From Bacillota bacterium (GTDB lineage: Bacteria; Bacillota; Clostridia; Lachnospirales; Lachnospiraceae), in contig JAEZKU010000002.1 of assembly GCA_023436065.1 (NCBI GenBank), positions 1-64,000 on the forward strand: 64,000 nucleotides of DNA, in the 5' to 3' direction. The notes below the pieces were generated by a model. It was given only the letters and a program-made list of their open reading frames with translations. It did no database searches and was not told where the DNA came from. The translations under genes and the position numbers were made by a program. Below are positions 9,029 to 18,007 of the stretch, piece by piece; position 1 is the stretch's first letter, and each line of letters starts with the position of its first letter.

Positions 9029-10768
9029 CTATAGTAATTTAATCAATTCTTCCAATTCCTCTGACAGCTCCCTCGCAAGAGTAAAATCAGAGTCCTTTAA
9101 TGCGACAGCAATTTTTAACTCCGCTGCCTTTACCTTTTGCTCGATTTCCAGATAGTCTTTACCAAAATGCTTCTCATAAATCATCTTTCTGAATTTGCGA
9201 ATACTCATTCTTCTGATTGACTTATCCTCTATGAGAAAGACATAATCCACACAGTTTACGATGGTATAGAAATCATGGGAGACCATCAATACCGAACCGT
9301 TATATTCACTGATTGCTCTTTCGAGGGCGATTTGCGAATAGGTATCAAGATGGCTGGTCGGTTCATCTAGAAGCAGCAGGTTCGCATTGGCGGAAGCAAT
9401 TTTGGCTATCTGCAGTAGGTTTTTCTCTCCACCGGACAGAGAACCAAGCTTCTGAGAGAGGTATTCCTCCCCAAAACCATACTTTAACAGATGCTCTGCA
9501 ACCTCCTGATTTGTCTGAAATCCGGCATCCAGAAACTCACGCAGTATGGTGTTGGTCTCATTCAGTATTTCACTATTGTTCTGGGATAAATAAGCAACCT
9601 TTGCAGCTTCATGGATCTGAATGGCTTCATGAGTATTTTTATAGATATCCCGTAGCAAGGTGGTCTTCCCGGTGCCGTTAGGACCAATGAATGCGACCTT
9701 GTCATGTGAATTAAGCTCGAAGCTGACTTCTTCCAGAAGGGTGTCATCAAAAGCGAGACTGTAATCCTTGAGGGTTAATATAGCAGTTTCTTCAAGCTCG
9801 GGTTCAGAAACCAGTCGGATATCCGGTTGCCTGATCTCTACAAAGGGTGCTTTAATCCGGCGAGCTTCCAACCGTTCCTTGATCTTTATTCTTGCTTTCA
9901 GGGCCTTACCCCTGGAGGCATCCGTAAAGATATCAGCATCGGCTCTTAGCTTATGAATCAGCTTTTCATTTCTCTCGAGCTCCAGGGCGTCGGCTGTCGC
10001 CAGCTCCTGTAGCTCGATTTTCTTAAGAAGTAAGGTGAAATTATAATTGATATAGTTCCCATCAAACTCCTGAAGCTCCATATTCTCAAGATGCAGAATT
10101 TTATCAAAGCAATGATGGAGCAGGTAACGATTGTGCGTAATGACAAGCACGGTTCCCTTGTGTGAATTAATCAGGTTTTTCAGCGAGTTAAGATTCTCGA
10201 AATCCAGAAAAACATCGGGCTCATCCATAATCATTAGGTCCGGACTATGCAGCAGCTCCTTGATTACCTGAATGATTTTGAATTCTCCGCCACTAAGCTT
10301 GGATACCATAAGCTGCTCGTGCTTTCCTAAGTTCGCCAAATTCAGCTGCTTCCTGATATTTTGCTCGTAATCATCCCCGCCGATTGCCTGATAAGCATCC
10401 AAAACGATCTGATATCTTTCCAGTAAAGCATCCATATCAGTAGAGGTCTCCATCTCAATATAGATAGAAGCTAGTTCGTTTTGAAGCCTGATAAAATCAC
10501 TTGCAATATATTCAAAAACCGTCATATCTTTTGTCTCATCCAGTGCTGAGAACTGACTGACGTATCCAATCCTGCAGTCGGGATCTGTCTCGATCACTCC
10601 GTCATAGAGATATCTCTCAGGATCCATAAGGATCTCCAGCAGAGTACTTTTACCACTGCCACTTGTTCCGATCAAGGCGCAATGCTGTCCGTCCTCTATG
10701 GTAAACGAAATATCATGAAACAGCTCCTTCTGCGGAAAGGAGTAGGATAAATGATCAACTTTTATCAT
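9029..10768 (-). CDS. ABC-F family ATPase
   Basis: The 579-residue protein has two soluble ABC domains in one chain and no membrane segment. Domain 1 has P-loop GTSGSGKST (34-42), signature LSGGE (158-162) and Walker B with Glu183. Domain 2 has GPNGTGKTT (362-370), LSGGE (444-448) and Glu469. A charged helical linker (about 245-310) separates them, as in ABC-F factors that act in the ribosomal E site. The C-terminal 60 residues are helical and acidic. Members tune translation or give resistance to ribosome-targeting antibiotics; the sequence does not say which. The AGGAGG site overlaps the stop of pepT, so the two are translationally linked. Confidence 0.85.
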   Translation of the reverse strand: MIKVDHLSYSFPQKELFHDISFTIEDGQHCALIGTSGSGKSTLLEILMDPERYLYDGVIETDPDCRIGYVSQFSALDETKDMTVFEYIASDFIRLQNELASIYIEMETSTDMDALLERYQIVLDAYQAIGGDDYEQNIRKQLNLANLGKHEQLMVSKLSGGEFKIIQVIKELLHSPDLMIMDEPDVFLDFENLNSLKNLINSHKGTVLVITHNRYLLHHCFDKILHLENMELQEFDGNYINYNFTLLLKKIELQELATADALELERNEKLIHKLRADADIFTDASRGKALKARIKIKERLEARRIKAPFVEIRQPDIRLVSEPELEETAILTLKDYSLAFDDTLLEEVSFELNSHDKVAFIGPNGTGKTTLLRDIYKNTHEAIQIHEAAKVAYLSQNNSEILNETNTILREFLDAGFQTNQEVAEHLLKYGFGEEYLSQKLGSLSGGEKNLLQIAKIASANANLLLLDEPTSHLDTYSQIALERAISEYNGSVLMVSHDFYTIVNCVDYVFLIEDKSIRRMSIRKFRKMIYEKHFGKDYLEIEQKVKAAELKIAVALKDSDFTLARELSEELEELIKLL

Positions 10769-10772
10769 CCGG

Positions 10773-11999
10773 CTACCTCCTAGCGTACTTTTGAACCAGC
10801 TTTACCAGAAGCTCAACACATTGGTCCATAGCCTGAATACAGGCAAATTCCGTCTTTCCATGATGATTATGGCTGCCGGTTCCCAGGTTGGGGCAGGGCA
10901 GACCCATAAAGGATAGTCTCGAACCGTCGGTACCTCCGCGGACGGGTCTGCTGAGGGGTGTTCCACCCAATTCCCTGATCGCTTCATAAGCGGACTCGAT
11001 CAGATGCCAGTGTGGTTTAATCTTCTCAGCCATATTGTAATAGGTATCTTTGATCTCTACCCGAACGGTATCCTGACCATATTTTTCATTTAATTTGGCA
11101 GCAGCAGCATTCATAACCGCTTTCTTCTCATTCAGCTTATTAAGATCGTGATCACGCAGGATGTAATGCATTTTAGCGTTATCTACGATACCCTCCAGGC
11201 GGTCCAAATGATAAAAGCCCTCATAGTTCTCTGTATATTCCGGGCGTTCCTTCTCAGGAAGGAGAGCATGGAATTCCATCGCCAACAGGGAAGCATTCAC
11301 AAGCTTGTCCTTAGCGTCTCCGGTATGGATACTCACCCCGTTGATCAACACATCTGCGGCAGCAGCATTAAAGGTCTCGAACTCCACCTCGTTATAGGCA
11401 GCGCCATCCACGGTGTAAGCAAAATCCGCACCGAAGCGCTTCACATCGAAGAGATCTGCACCCTTACCGATTTCTTCATCCGGGGTAAAACCGATTTTTA
11501 TCGTTCCGTGCTTGATCTCCGGATGCTGACATAAGGTTTCTGCCATAGTAAGAATTTCGGCAACACCGGCTTTATCATCAGCACCGAGCAGAGTATTTCC
11601 GTCGGTGACCAATAAATCCTTCCCGATATAATTCTTCATAAAATCAAATTCTGCAGGATTGATTTTCACATTCTTTTCTGCATTCAAAATAATTTCCGAT
11701 CCGTCAAAGTTCTCGATTATCCTCGTCTTAATACCGGAAAAGGGTACATGATTGACAACATCCATATGTGCAACAAATCCGATCACCGTGCCCGACCAGT
11801 TCTCTATATTTGCTTCAATCGTACCAAATATATATCCGTTCTCATCCATAGCTGCATCTGCAATACCAAGACTTTTCATCTCTTCAACCAGGGCTTTTCC
11901 AAAGACCAGCTGTTCCGGAGTACTGGGATGTGTGCTGCTCATTTCATCTGAGCCGGTTTCAAATTTGGTATAATTGATTAATCGTTCATAAGCTCTCAT
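10773..11999 (-). CDS. pepT: Peptidase T (tripeptide aminopeptidase)
   Basis: This 408-residue cytoplasmic zinc peptidase of the M20 family removes N-terminal residues from tripeptides. Visible catalytic elements are AHMD (zinc His78, Asp80), LLGADDKAG with the bridging Asp, TPDEEIGKG with the general-base Glu, and a C-terminal zinc His in GSHNHHGKTE. Length agrees with characterised PepT. It follows an ideal AAGGAGG ribosome site and is the first gene of an operon with the ABC-F and methyltransferase/TPR genes; only 4 nt separate it from the ABC-F start codon. Confidence 0.95.
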   Translation of the reverse strand: MRAYERLINYTKFETGSDEMSSTHPSTPEQLVFGKALVEEMKSLGIADAAMDENGYIFGTIEANIENWSGTVIGFVAHMDVVNHVPFSGIKTRIIENFDGSEIILNAEKNVKINPAEFDFMKNYIGKDLLVTDGNTLLGADDKAGVAEILTMAETLCQHPEIKHGTIKIGFTPDEEIGKGADLFDVKRFGADFAYTVDGAAYNEVEFETFNAAAADVLINGVSIHTGDAKDKLVNASLLAMEFHALLPEKERPEYTENYEGFYHLDRLEGIVDNAKMHYILRDHDLNKLNEKKAVMNAAAAKLNEKYGQDTVRVEIKDTYYNMAEKIKPHWHLIESAYEAIRELGGTPLSRPVRGGTDGSRLSFMGLPCPNLGTGSHNHHGKTEFACIQAMDQCVELLVKLVQKYARR

Positions 12000-12138
12000 A
12001 ATTTGACCTCCTTTTTAGTAACTATTCTATATTATTTCACAAATGGCTGATAAAATCTATACTTTTTCAAAAAGTGGACTGTTAGCACATCCAAGCCGAA
12101 GAGATCAGGTTAAAAAGGCATGTGGCATAGGCTAAGCG

Positions 12139-12852
12139 TCAGCCTTGCTCTCGAAAATCTGACGGAGACATTCCTGTTCTTACCTTAAATGCATTGGAAA
12201 AATGCGATAAGCTACAAAAGCCAAGATCAGACGAAATGGTAGAGACTGATTTATTGGTGTGAACTAGCATCATCTTTGCTTCATCGATTTTTCTGCTTTG
12301 TATATATTTATATAGTGCTTGACCGGTTACTTGCTTAAAGAGTGTTGTCAGGTATTGCGGTGTAAATCCGAAATACTTGGCCACCATGTGTAAATTAACT
12401 CCTGAATAAAGGTGTTGATTGATGTAACGGATCACTTTCTCAATTGTTATATGATAGGGCATTTGTTTATAGTCTCTGAGCATATCGTGGCAGACCTGTG
12501 CCATATCATTTAGTATTTCTAACGCTTGCTTGTCTGTAGTAATCTTACTTATTTGATTAATGAAATAATCGGAACTGTTGTAAACCAACTCGGAATCAAT
12601 ATGATTCATAATTAAAAATTCACAAAAATAGAAGCAGCAATTTAAAAGGGTATAGCGGAGATTGATCAGATCATTCTCACTGAGTATACCGGGCTCTCCG
12701 TCAAGATATTTGAAATAATCTTTAATAAAATCATCCGGGATTACGGGATTATTCTGAAATCCATAGAACATACAGTATATTTTGTCACGTGTAGGATGAT
12801 GAAACCCACTGGAACGATTATTGAAGATATAATCATAATATTCCTGTTTCAT
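12139..12852 (-). CDS. AraC family transcriptional regulator
   Basis: The 237-residue protein ends in the double helix-turn-helix of AraC/XylS regulators (about the last 100 residues), with VAKYFGFTPQYLTTLFKQVTG and SDLGFCSLSHFSNAFKVRTGMSPSDFR clearly visible. The N-terminal 130 residues are helical and unassigned; no cupin motif is seen. I start it at the ATG at 12852, preceded by AAGG at 8 nt, rather than an upstream TTG at 12876. It is divergent from the D-aminoacylase-type gene, whose promoter lies in the shared 193-bp gap, so that gene is its likeliest target. Confidence 0.85.
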   Translation of the reverse strand: MKQEYYDYIFNNRSSGFHHPTRDKIYCMFYGFQNNPVIPDDFIKDYFKYLDGEPGILSENDLINLRYTLLNCCFYFCEFLIMNHIDSELVYNSSDYFINQISKITTDKQALEILNDMAQVCHDMLRDYKQMPYHITIEKVIRYINQHLYSGVNLHMVAKYFGFTPQYLTTLFKQVTGQALYKYIQSRKIDEAKMMLVHTNKSVSTISSDLGFCSLSHFSNAFKVRTGMSPSDFREQG

Positions 12853-12993
12853 AAGAACAACCTTCCCTCTCGTCAAACCCAGGTATAGATCAATAGGATA
12901 GTGCCCGGGCTTTTTTTTAATCGAAAGTATGTAAATAAAATTAAATCCTATCTTAAAAATTATAAAATAATATTAAGAAAATGCAAGCATTAA

Positions 12994-13021
12994 TTTACAA
13001 CATTTGCTATTATTGTATAAG
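12994..13021 (+). promoter_or_regulatory. Sigma-A-like promoter of the amidohydrolase gene
   Basis: TTTACA (12994-12999) and TATAAG (13016-13021) are spaced by 16 bp, 24 nt upstream of the chosen start codon. The region lies between this gene and the divergent AraC regulator. Confidence 0.5.
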
Positions 13022-13045
13022 CAACTGTCAGAAAAAGGAGGAATT

Positions 13046-14656
13046 ATGAGAACTCTATTGAAAAACGGAATAATAATGGATGGAAGCGGTAAAAGTTCTT
13101 ATCAGGGTTCAGTATTGGTAGAGGATTCTGTAATTAAAGAGGTAGTGAAAGGTGATTTCACAGGAAGCTTTGATGGTAAAGTAATTGATTGCAGTGGTAA
13201 GGTTATTGCGCCCGGATTTATCGATGCTCATTCTCATAATGACTGGTTTGCTGCCCGCAATAATACTGTTCCGTATTTTAAAAGCTTTGCGGAGCAGGGT
13301 ATCACTACACAGGTGACAGGAAATTGTGGATTTTCCCCCTTTGGTTATGAAGCGGGTACGAAATACATAGGTCTGCTGGGAAGCGGACTGTTTGAAACAG
13401 GAGAGGTGTATGGTGATTATTCCTCTTTTAATGGCTGGAGGGAAGCGGCAGAGCAAAGAACGCCCTTGAATATTATTCCTCTTCAGGGACATGGTTCAAT
13501 CAGAATAGGAATTTCCGGTTATGACAACCGTCCTTTATCAGAGAAAGAAATGGCACGCCGCAATGCAAAGCTTGAAGAAGCATTCGACCAAGGAGTATAT
13601 GGACTTTCCTTTGGTTTGATGTATGAGCCTGACCGGTATGCTGCACCGGATGAATTGGAGATGGCTGCACGAATAGTAGCAAAGCGGGGAGGCATCTTAA
13701 CAGTACACTCAAAGGCACAGTCTGCGGTTTCAACTTCCTACAATTTATCCGTGGGAGGTGAGCCACATAATCTTCGTGCCCTGAAAGAAATGATTGAATT
13801 GACGCGCCGTACCGGAGTGCGTATGCAATATTCCCATCATATCTTTGTAGGTAAGACAACCTGGAAGACAGTGGATAGAAGCTTGGAGCTGATCGATCAA
13901 GCACGTGCAGAAGGCTTAGACTTTGCTTATGATTTATATTCTATGACCTTTGGAGTATCTGTCATTACAGTCATCCTTCCCAATTGGTTCCTTTCGCTTC
14001 CGGAAGAGAAGAAGGCTGCTTGGCTCGCAAAGAAAAGACTTGCATTTGAAATCGGATTAACAAAACGACTCTTGGGTTTTGGATTTCAGGATATTCAGGT
14101 TGCCTGGGCGGGTGATGCAGCCGAGAGCATCTGTGGAAAGTACATTGCAGAGCTGGCGAAGGAATGGAAGATGAAGGAGCTGGATGCTTATATTAAGGTT
14201 GTTGAAATGTGTAATGGAAAAGGCAGGGTTAATATGTATCGTTATTATAATGAAGAAACGATATGTAAATTGGCGAAGCACGCACCTTCTCTGTTTATGA
14301 CTGATGCATGGATCGAAGAAAAGGGAGTCCAGAATGCAGCTGCATTTTCCAGCTTTCCTAAATTTCTGGAATTATCGAGGGGAAACAAGACGATTTCCAT
14401 GGAAGAAACGATACGCAAAATGACAGGGGCAACGGCAGATCGTTTTATGGTAAAGAATAGGGGTTATCTGCGTAAGGATTATGCTGCGGATATTACCGTA
14501 TTTGATCCTAAAACTGTCTCTGCAAATGGTAATTTACCCGTGAAGCCGGAGGGAATTCATCATGTGTTTGTAAATGGAATTTCAATTGTTGAGAATGGCA
14601 TGGCAAATGAGAGGCTTATGAAAGGTTCAGGAACCGTTCTTTTAAAGCAGCCGTAG
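13046..14656 (+). CDS. N-acyl-D-amino-acid deacylase-type amidohydrolase
   Basis: The 536-residue enzyme resembles D-aminoacylases, which hydrolyse N-acyl-D-amino acids. Visible metal-site features are GFIDAHSHND (His62, His64, Asp66) and TGNCGFSP, where Cys94 matches the characteristic zinc-ligand cysteine of D-aminoacylase. Later histidines lie in TVHSKAQ and YSHHIFVG. A C-terminal amidohydrolase strand (GYLRKDYAADITVFDP) completes the barrel-associated sandwich. The start at 13046 follows AAAGGAGG; an in-frame ATG 42 nt upstream has no ribosome site. The substrate side chain (neutral, Asp or Glu type) is not decided by these motifs. Probable control by the divergent AraC protein. Confidence 0.85.
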   Translation: MRTLLKNGIIMDGSGKSSYQGSVLVEDSVIKEVVKGDFTGSFDGKVIDCSGKVIAPGFIDAHSHNDWFAARNNTVPYFKSFAEQGITTQVTGNCGFSPFGYEAGTKYIGLLGSGLFETGEVYGDYSSFNGWREAAEQRTPLNIIPLQGHGSIRIGISGYDNRPLSEKEMARRNAKLEEAFDQGVYGLSFGLMYEPDRYAAPDELEMAARIVAKRGGILTVHSKAQSAVSTSYNLSVGGEPHNLRALKEMIELTRRTGVRMQYSHHIFVGKTTWKTVDRSLELIDQARAEGLDFAYDLYSMTFGVSVITVILPNWFLSLPEEKKAAWLAKKRLAFEIGLTKRLLGFGFQDIQVAWAGDAAESICGKYIAELAKEWKMKELDAYIKVVEMCNGKGRVNMYRYYNEETICKLAKHAPSLFMTDAWIEEKGVQNAAAFSSFPKFLELSRGNKTISMEETIRKMTGATADRFMVKNRGYLRKDYAADITVFDPKTVSANGNLPVKPEGIHHVFVNGISIVENGMANERLMKGSGTVLLKQP

Positions 14657-14745
14657 AACGCTACCTTTGGAACGGGTATCTATTGTATGAAAAAACGAAG
14701 ATAGAAAGAAGTAAAGATGTATTATATATTTAACACGAAAGGAAA

Positions 14746-16242
14746 ATGTGGGCTGGCATGAACAAGAATATCTACAACTTTAAGAAAGCGGATTTATTAT
14801 GTACATGTATTATAATAGCAGTATGTATACTGACAGTAATTTTCAACTTTACAAGCAGAAGTATCAGTGAAGGAATTAGTCTTTCGATTCCGGAATTCGT
14901 CGTTATCATCATTGTAGTAGGTATACTCTTTATTCCGTTTGACAGCAGAATAAAAGGACTCATTTATTGTGTGATTATTTTTGCAGCAGCAATTGTCTCT
15001 CTTATACAGGATCCCACGTTGCAGGGGTCTCAGTATACAATAGCTGCATCCATTGTTGTATTATGCCTGTATTACTCGCCAAGACTCTTAATTATCTATG
15101 CATTCATTGTAGATATCGTTTTTGCGATTTTTTATTCCGTTGACAGTTCGATCATATTTGGCAAACAGATTTCAATCAATTATTTTCTCTCCATTATGCT
15201 AATGATTAATGCGATTTTCCTGGTTTCTTACTTTTCGAATAAATGGGGAATAGACCTGATTAAAAAAGCAGCCTCCAAGGAGGAGGAGGTTAAGGAGTTG
15301 CTTGAAAGACTGCAGTTGGCGATGAAGGATGTAGAGCAATCCTCTTCTGTCATGAATCAGAATGTTATAAAGCTTGATGCCAATATGCAGTCAATCGTGG
15401 AATCCAGCAGAAGCACGTCCCAGACGATGAACGATATAGCTAAAGGAACACAACATCAGGCAGAAAATATTTTTGAAATCAATACCAATATGAACGAAGC
15501 CATGTCTGCTGTCAATGATACCAAAGATATCGCAGAAAAGCTGAAATTCAATTCCGAGATTATTTTTCAAAAGGTTTCAGCCGGTTCTGAAAAAATGTAT
15601 AGCATGTCCTCGCAGATGCATACCATTAACCAGGCAGTTCGTGTGGCTCTTGAAGCGGTAAATGAACTGCAGTCAAATATAGTAGAGATCAATGGTTTTC
15701 TTGAAGGGATTAGTAGTATTTCAAGGCAGACTAATCTGCTTTCACTTAATGCATCAATAGAATCCGCCAGAGCAGGTGAACAGGGGAAAGGGTTTGCCGT
15801 GGTTGCGGGAGAAGTTGGGAAATTGGCCCATCAAAGTGCAAAAACAGCAGAAAATATATTTGGCATAACGGAAGTAATTATTCAGAATACAGCTTCAGCA
15901 GTTGAAAAAGTCAGTCTTGGTGAAGATGCAGTTGTATCAGGTAATACGATACTATCTGAAGTGAGTCTGTATTTTAAGGAGGTTGAGAATGCGATTCGAG
16001 AGATGTATCAGTTATTTGATAGGGAAAATCAGATGATTGATCGTGTCATTGAAAAATTTAAAAGTGTCCATGAGCGTATCGAGAACATTGCCGGCATCTC
16101 AGAAGAGCATTCTGCATCAAACGAAGAAATACTTGCCACACTGGAAAATGAAAATAGTGATATTATTGCGATTGGTAATGCATTACAGGAATTAAAACAT
16201 ATGTCCATGGTTTTGAACGATATGCTGCAGAAATATCAGTGA
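14746..16242 (+). CDS. Methyl-accepting chemotaxis protein with multispan membrane sensor
   Basis: The 498-residue protein has about six hydrophobic segments in the first 170 residues with hardly any extracellular loop, then a long cytoplasmic coiled coil with the chemoreceptor hairpin tip (ISRQTNLLSLNASIESARAGEQGKGFAVVAGEVGKLA is visible in pieces around residues 325-365). No HAMP domain is evident between the membrane region and signalling helices. Such receptors sense through the membrane domain and control CheA. The start is ambiguous: ATG at 14746 lies only 2-4 nt from AAAGGA, while a second ATG at 14758 lies 14 nt away. It is unlinked to other chemotaxis genes here. Confidence 0.9.
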   Translation: MWAGMNKNIYNFKKADLLCTCIIIAVCILTVIFNFTSRSISEGISLSIPEFVVIIIVVGILFIPFDSRIKGLIYCVIIFAAAIVSLIQDPTLQGSQYTIAASIVVLCLYYSPRLLIIYAFIVDIVFAIFYSVDSSIIFGKQISINYFLSIMLMINAIFLVSYFSNKWGIDLIKKAASKEEEVKELLERLQLAMKDVEQSSSVMNQNVIKLDANMQSIVESSRSTSQTMNDIAKGTQHQAENIFEINTNMNEAMSAVNDTKDIAEKLKFNSEIIFQKVSAGSEKMYSMSSQMHTINQAVRVALEAVNELQSNIVEINGFLEGISSISRQTNLLSLNASIESARAGEQGKGFAVVAGEVGKLAHQSAKTAENIFGITEVIIQNTASAVEKVSLGEDAVVSGNTILSEVSLYFKEVENAIREMYQLFDRENQMIDRVIEKFKSVHERIENIAGISEEHSASNEEILATLENENSDIIAIGNALQELKHMSMVLNDMLQKYQ

Positions 16243-16256
16243 AGAATAAGCAGAGC

Positions 16257-16391
16257 TTGGGAGAAGAAACCGTGAAGGAACTAAACAATTTAGGAATCGA
16301 GACTGAGCCCATCCGCATAGATGAAATTACCAGTAAGAAGATGACCTTCTTCAGGGATCCGGATGAACTGCCTCTGGAGCTACATGAATGA
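16257..16391 (+). pseudogene. C-terminal relic of a VOC/glyoxalase-fold enzyme
   Basis: Directly after the chemoreceptor stop, a frame ending at TGA 16389-16391 encodes about 44 residues with the unmistakable end of a VOC-family protein: ELNNLGIETEPIRID, then KKMTFFRDPD and LPLELHE. The FFxDPDGxxLEL-type strand carries the last metal ligand Glu in glyoxalases. There is no upstream part, ribosome site or plausible start; only the last third of the gene remains, so it is a deletion relic. The immediate junction with the chemoreceptor gene suggests that a deletion or insertion removed the 5' part. Confidence 0.7.
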
Positions 16392-16447
16392 TCAAAATAT
16401 TATGATAACACGCTTGATGATAAGCCCTTTTGCACTTCTATGTTCGT

Positions 16448-17719
16448 TTATTTATAGTAGATATTTGGCTTTGCCGGTAAAACTTTATTGATATAAAGGC
16501 TGTCATAAGGAATTTCATTGATGTGCTCTGATAAATCCTTTGCCGTTCCATAAACAAGCACTCCGTAGGTCTTAACTCCATGTTCATCAATATAGGCAAG
16601 AGCATCCTCATAGAAATCAATTTTATAATTATTATAGTCAAAGATGCCAACAAATTCTTCTCGATTTTTTAAGTACTCCAGACGCGATTTAAAGTGAGTG
16701 CTATACGCCTCGGAGATAAGTTCTGAATATTCTTTTGTGGACATTTTTATGGTGTCGAAAAAATCCACCAGATTAAATAGGGGGTATTTTTGTGGGTCGG
16801 GATGTCTATTCGTCGAGGGTTCGTCGTTAAAATTTGGGTTAAAACCAACTAAGTGCATGGGTTGGTTTTCACTCCACTGAGTACCGGGCTCTACAGTCCG
16901 AACCCCAACCCATTTAAAATCCAGGGAAGGGTATTTCTCAACCATATCGTAAATTTCTTTCATTGTAAGATCTTTCTGAAACACAATACTCATGGACAGA
17001 TAGGACAGAGAATTCAGTTCATTCAGATAACGGACGGTTTCTTCATTTCTTCGTAGTATTTCTTTATCCCGAAGCTTTATCACGTCTTCACCGGTGTCTG
17101 CAGGTAAAGTATTCTGTATCTTTTCGAAACCTCTCCAAATCCAGAAGCGGTTTTCCGCACTAAAGATCCCATTCTCGGCGTAAGTTAAATTTCCCCTGGA
17201 TAGGTCAATAAAATATCGTTGTGTATTTTCAGAAAAGAGATCCCGCAGAGAGTAGCTTACTTCATAGCTTCCAAAACCCTTCGGATCTTGAAAGGTAAAT
17301 GAACTAATGGAGTATCCCGGCATATTCAGGCTGATATAGGCTTGCATGTCGTAATAGAAATCCGGAAATTGATATTTTTCTTTCTCTGACTGAGTAACCG
17401 CAGTTGGATCATAATAGATCAGGTCTACGATCCCTGACCCAATATAAAATATTCCAACGTAAAGTACAACAACGATCAATACAGAGGTAAGTATGACTTT
17501 TTGCAGCCTGTCATTTACACTTTTCTTTAATTTGTTGGTTTCTTCAACCTGCTCGTCTATGTCGGAGGATTTTGTGATATCCTCAAACTCTTCCTCATAA
17601 CGTTCCAAAAGGTATTCTTCCAGTGCTTCGTACTTTTCCAGCTCTTCCTCAACCAGCTGCTTCTCTTCCTCGTTCGCTAAGCCTTTCCTATACCGATTGA
17701 ATAACTCCCTATAATTCAT
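16448..17719 (-). CDS. Membrane anti-sigma factor (sigma factor regulator N/C type)
   Basis: The 423-residue protein has a cytoplasmic, acidic N-terminus (MNYRELFNRYRKGLANEEEK, the zinc-less anti-sigma fold region), one transmembrane helix (about 82-102), and a large outer domain with the repeated SMSIVFQKDLTMKEIYD element typical of Sigma_reg_C proteins. It should hold an ECF sigma factor at the membrane and release it on a surface signal. The ATG overlaps the stop of the upstream sigma gene remnant (ATGAATTATAG), a classic translational coupling. Because that partner has lost its core region, the protein is probably orphaned unless it controls another sigma factor. Confidence 0.75.
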   Translation of the reverse strand: MNYRELFNRYRKGLANEEEKQLVEEELEKYEALEEYLLERYEEEFEDITKSSDIDEQVEETNKLKKSVNDRLQKVILTSVLIVVVLYVGIFYIGSGIVDLIYYDPTAVTQSEKEKYQFPDFYYDMQAYISLNMPGYSISSFTFQDPKGFGSYEVSYSLRDLFSENTQRYFIDLSRGNLTYAENGIFSAENRFWIWRGFEKIQNTLPADTGEDVIKLRDKEILRRNEETVRYLNELNSLSYLSMSIVFQKDLTMKEIYDMVEKYPSLDFKWVGVRTVEPGTQWSENQPMHLVGFNPNFNDEPSTNRHPDPQKYPLFNLVDFFDTIKMSTKEYSELISEAYSTHFKSRLEYLKNREEFVGIFDYNNYKIDFYEDALAYIDEHGVKTYGVLVYGTAKDLSEHINEIPYDSLYINKVLPAKPNIYYK

Positions 17720-17903
17720 TTTCTCCCTCCAATTCTTTCTTAAGCTTCTTTCTTGCTCTAAAGAGTATTGTCTTGGCTACGCCTTCTGTAATATTTCTGG
17801 ACCTGCTGATCTCTTTTAGAGAGAATAGTTTTTCCATCTGATCATTTATCACCCTAACACCCCTTTCACTATAGAAACGATTTAACGAGCTATAGGTTAC
17901 AGT
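17709..17903 (-). pseudogene. Truncated ECF sigma factor: region 4 only
   Basis: The open stretch from 17903 down to TAG 17711-17709 encodes the end of an ECF sigma factor. FSLKEISRSRNITEGVAK is the region-4 helix-turn-helix and ILFRARKKLKKELE the following basic helix. The frame is closed by a TAA just upstream, and the region-2 part (promoter melting, core binding) is missing. The only start candidates are an ATG at 17837 (42 residues) or GTG at 17852. The terminal codons overlap the anti-sigma start, as in intact sigma/anti-sigma pairs. This is a 5'-truncated pseudogene; expression of a region-4 peptide is possible but unsupported. Confidence 0.7.
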
Positions 17904-17930
17904 TTATTCTATATATTCATCTTTCTCATG

Positions 17931-17983
17931 TCAAATATTTGAAATATTTTATGGAAATTCTACACATTCTATTGTGTGAATTT
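17931..17983 (+). promoter_or_regulatory. Palindromic operator candidates upstream of the cooS-like gene
   Basis: Two inverted repeats lie in front of the gene. TCAAATATTTGA (17931-17942) is a perfect 12-bp palindrome. AAATTCTACACA (17955-17966) faces TGTGTGAATTT (17973-17983) across 6 bp, matching except for one extra base. The ACACA-N6-TGTGT geometry resembles sites of CRP/FNR-family dimers, which often regulate redox genes, but no such regulator is encoded nearby. Confidence 0.4.
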
Positions 17984-18007
17984 AATCATATCAGAAAGGA
18001 AGATATT

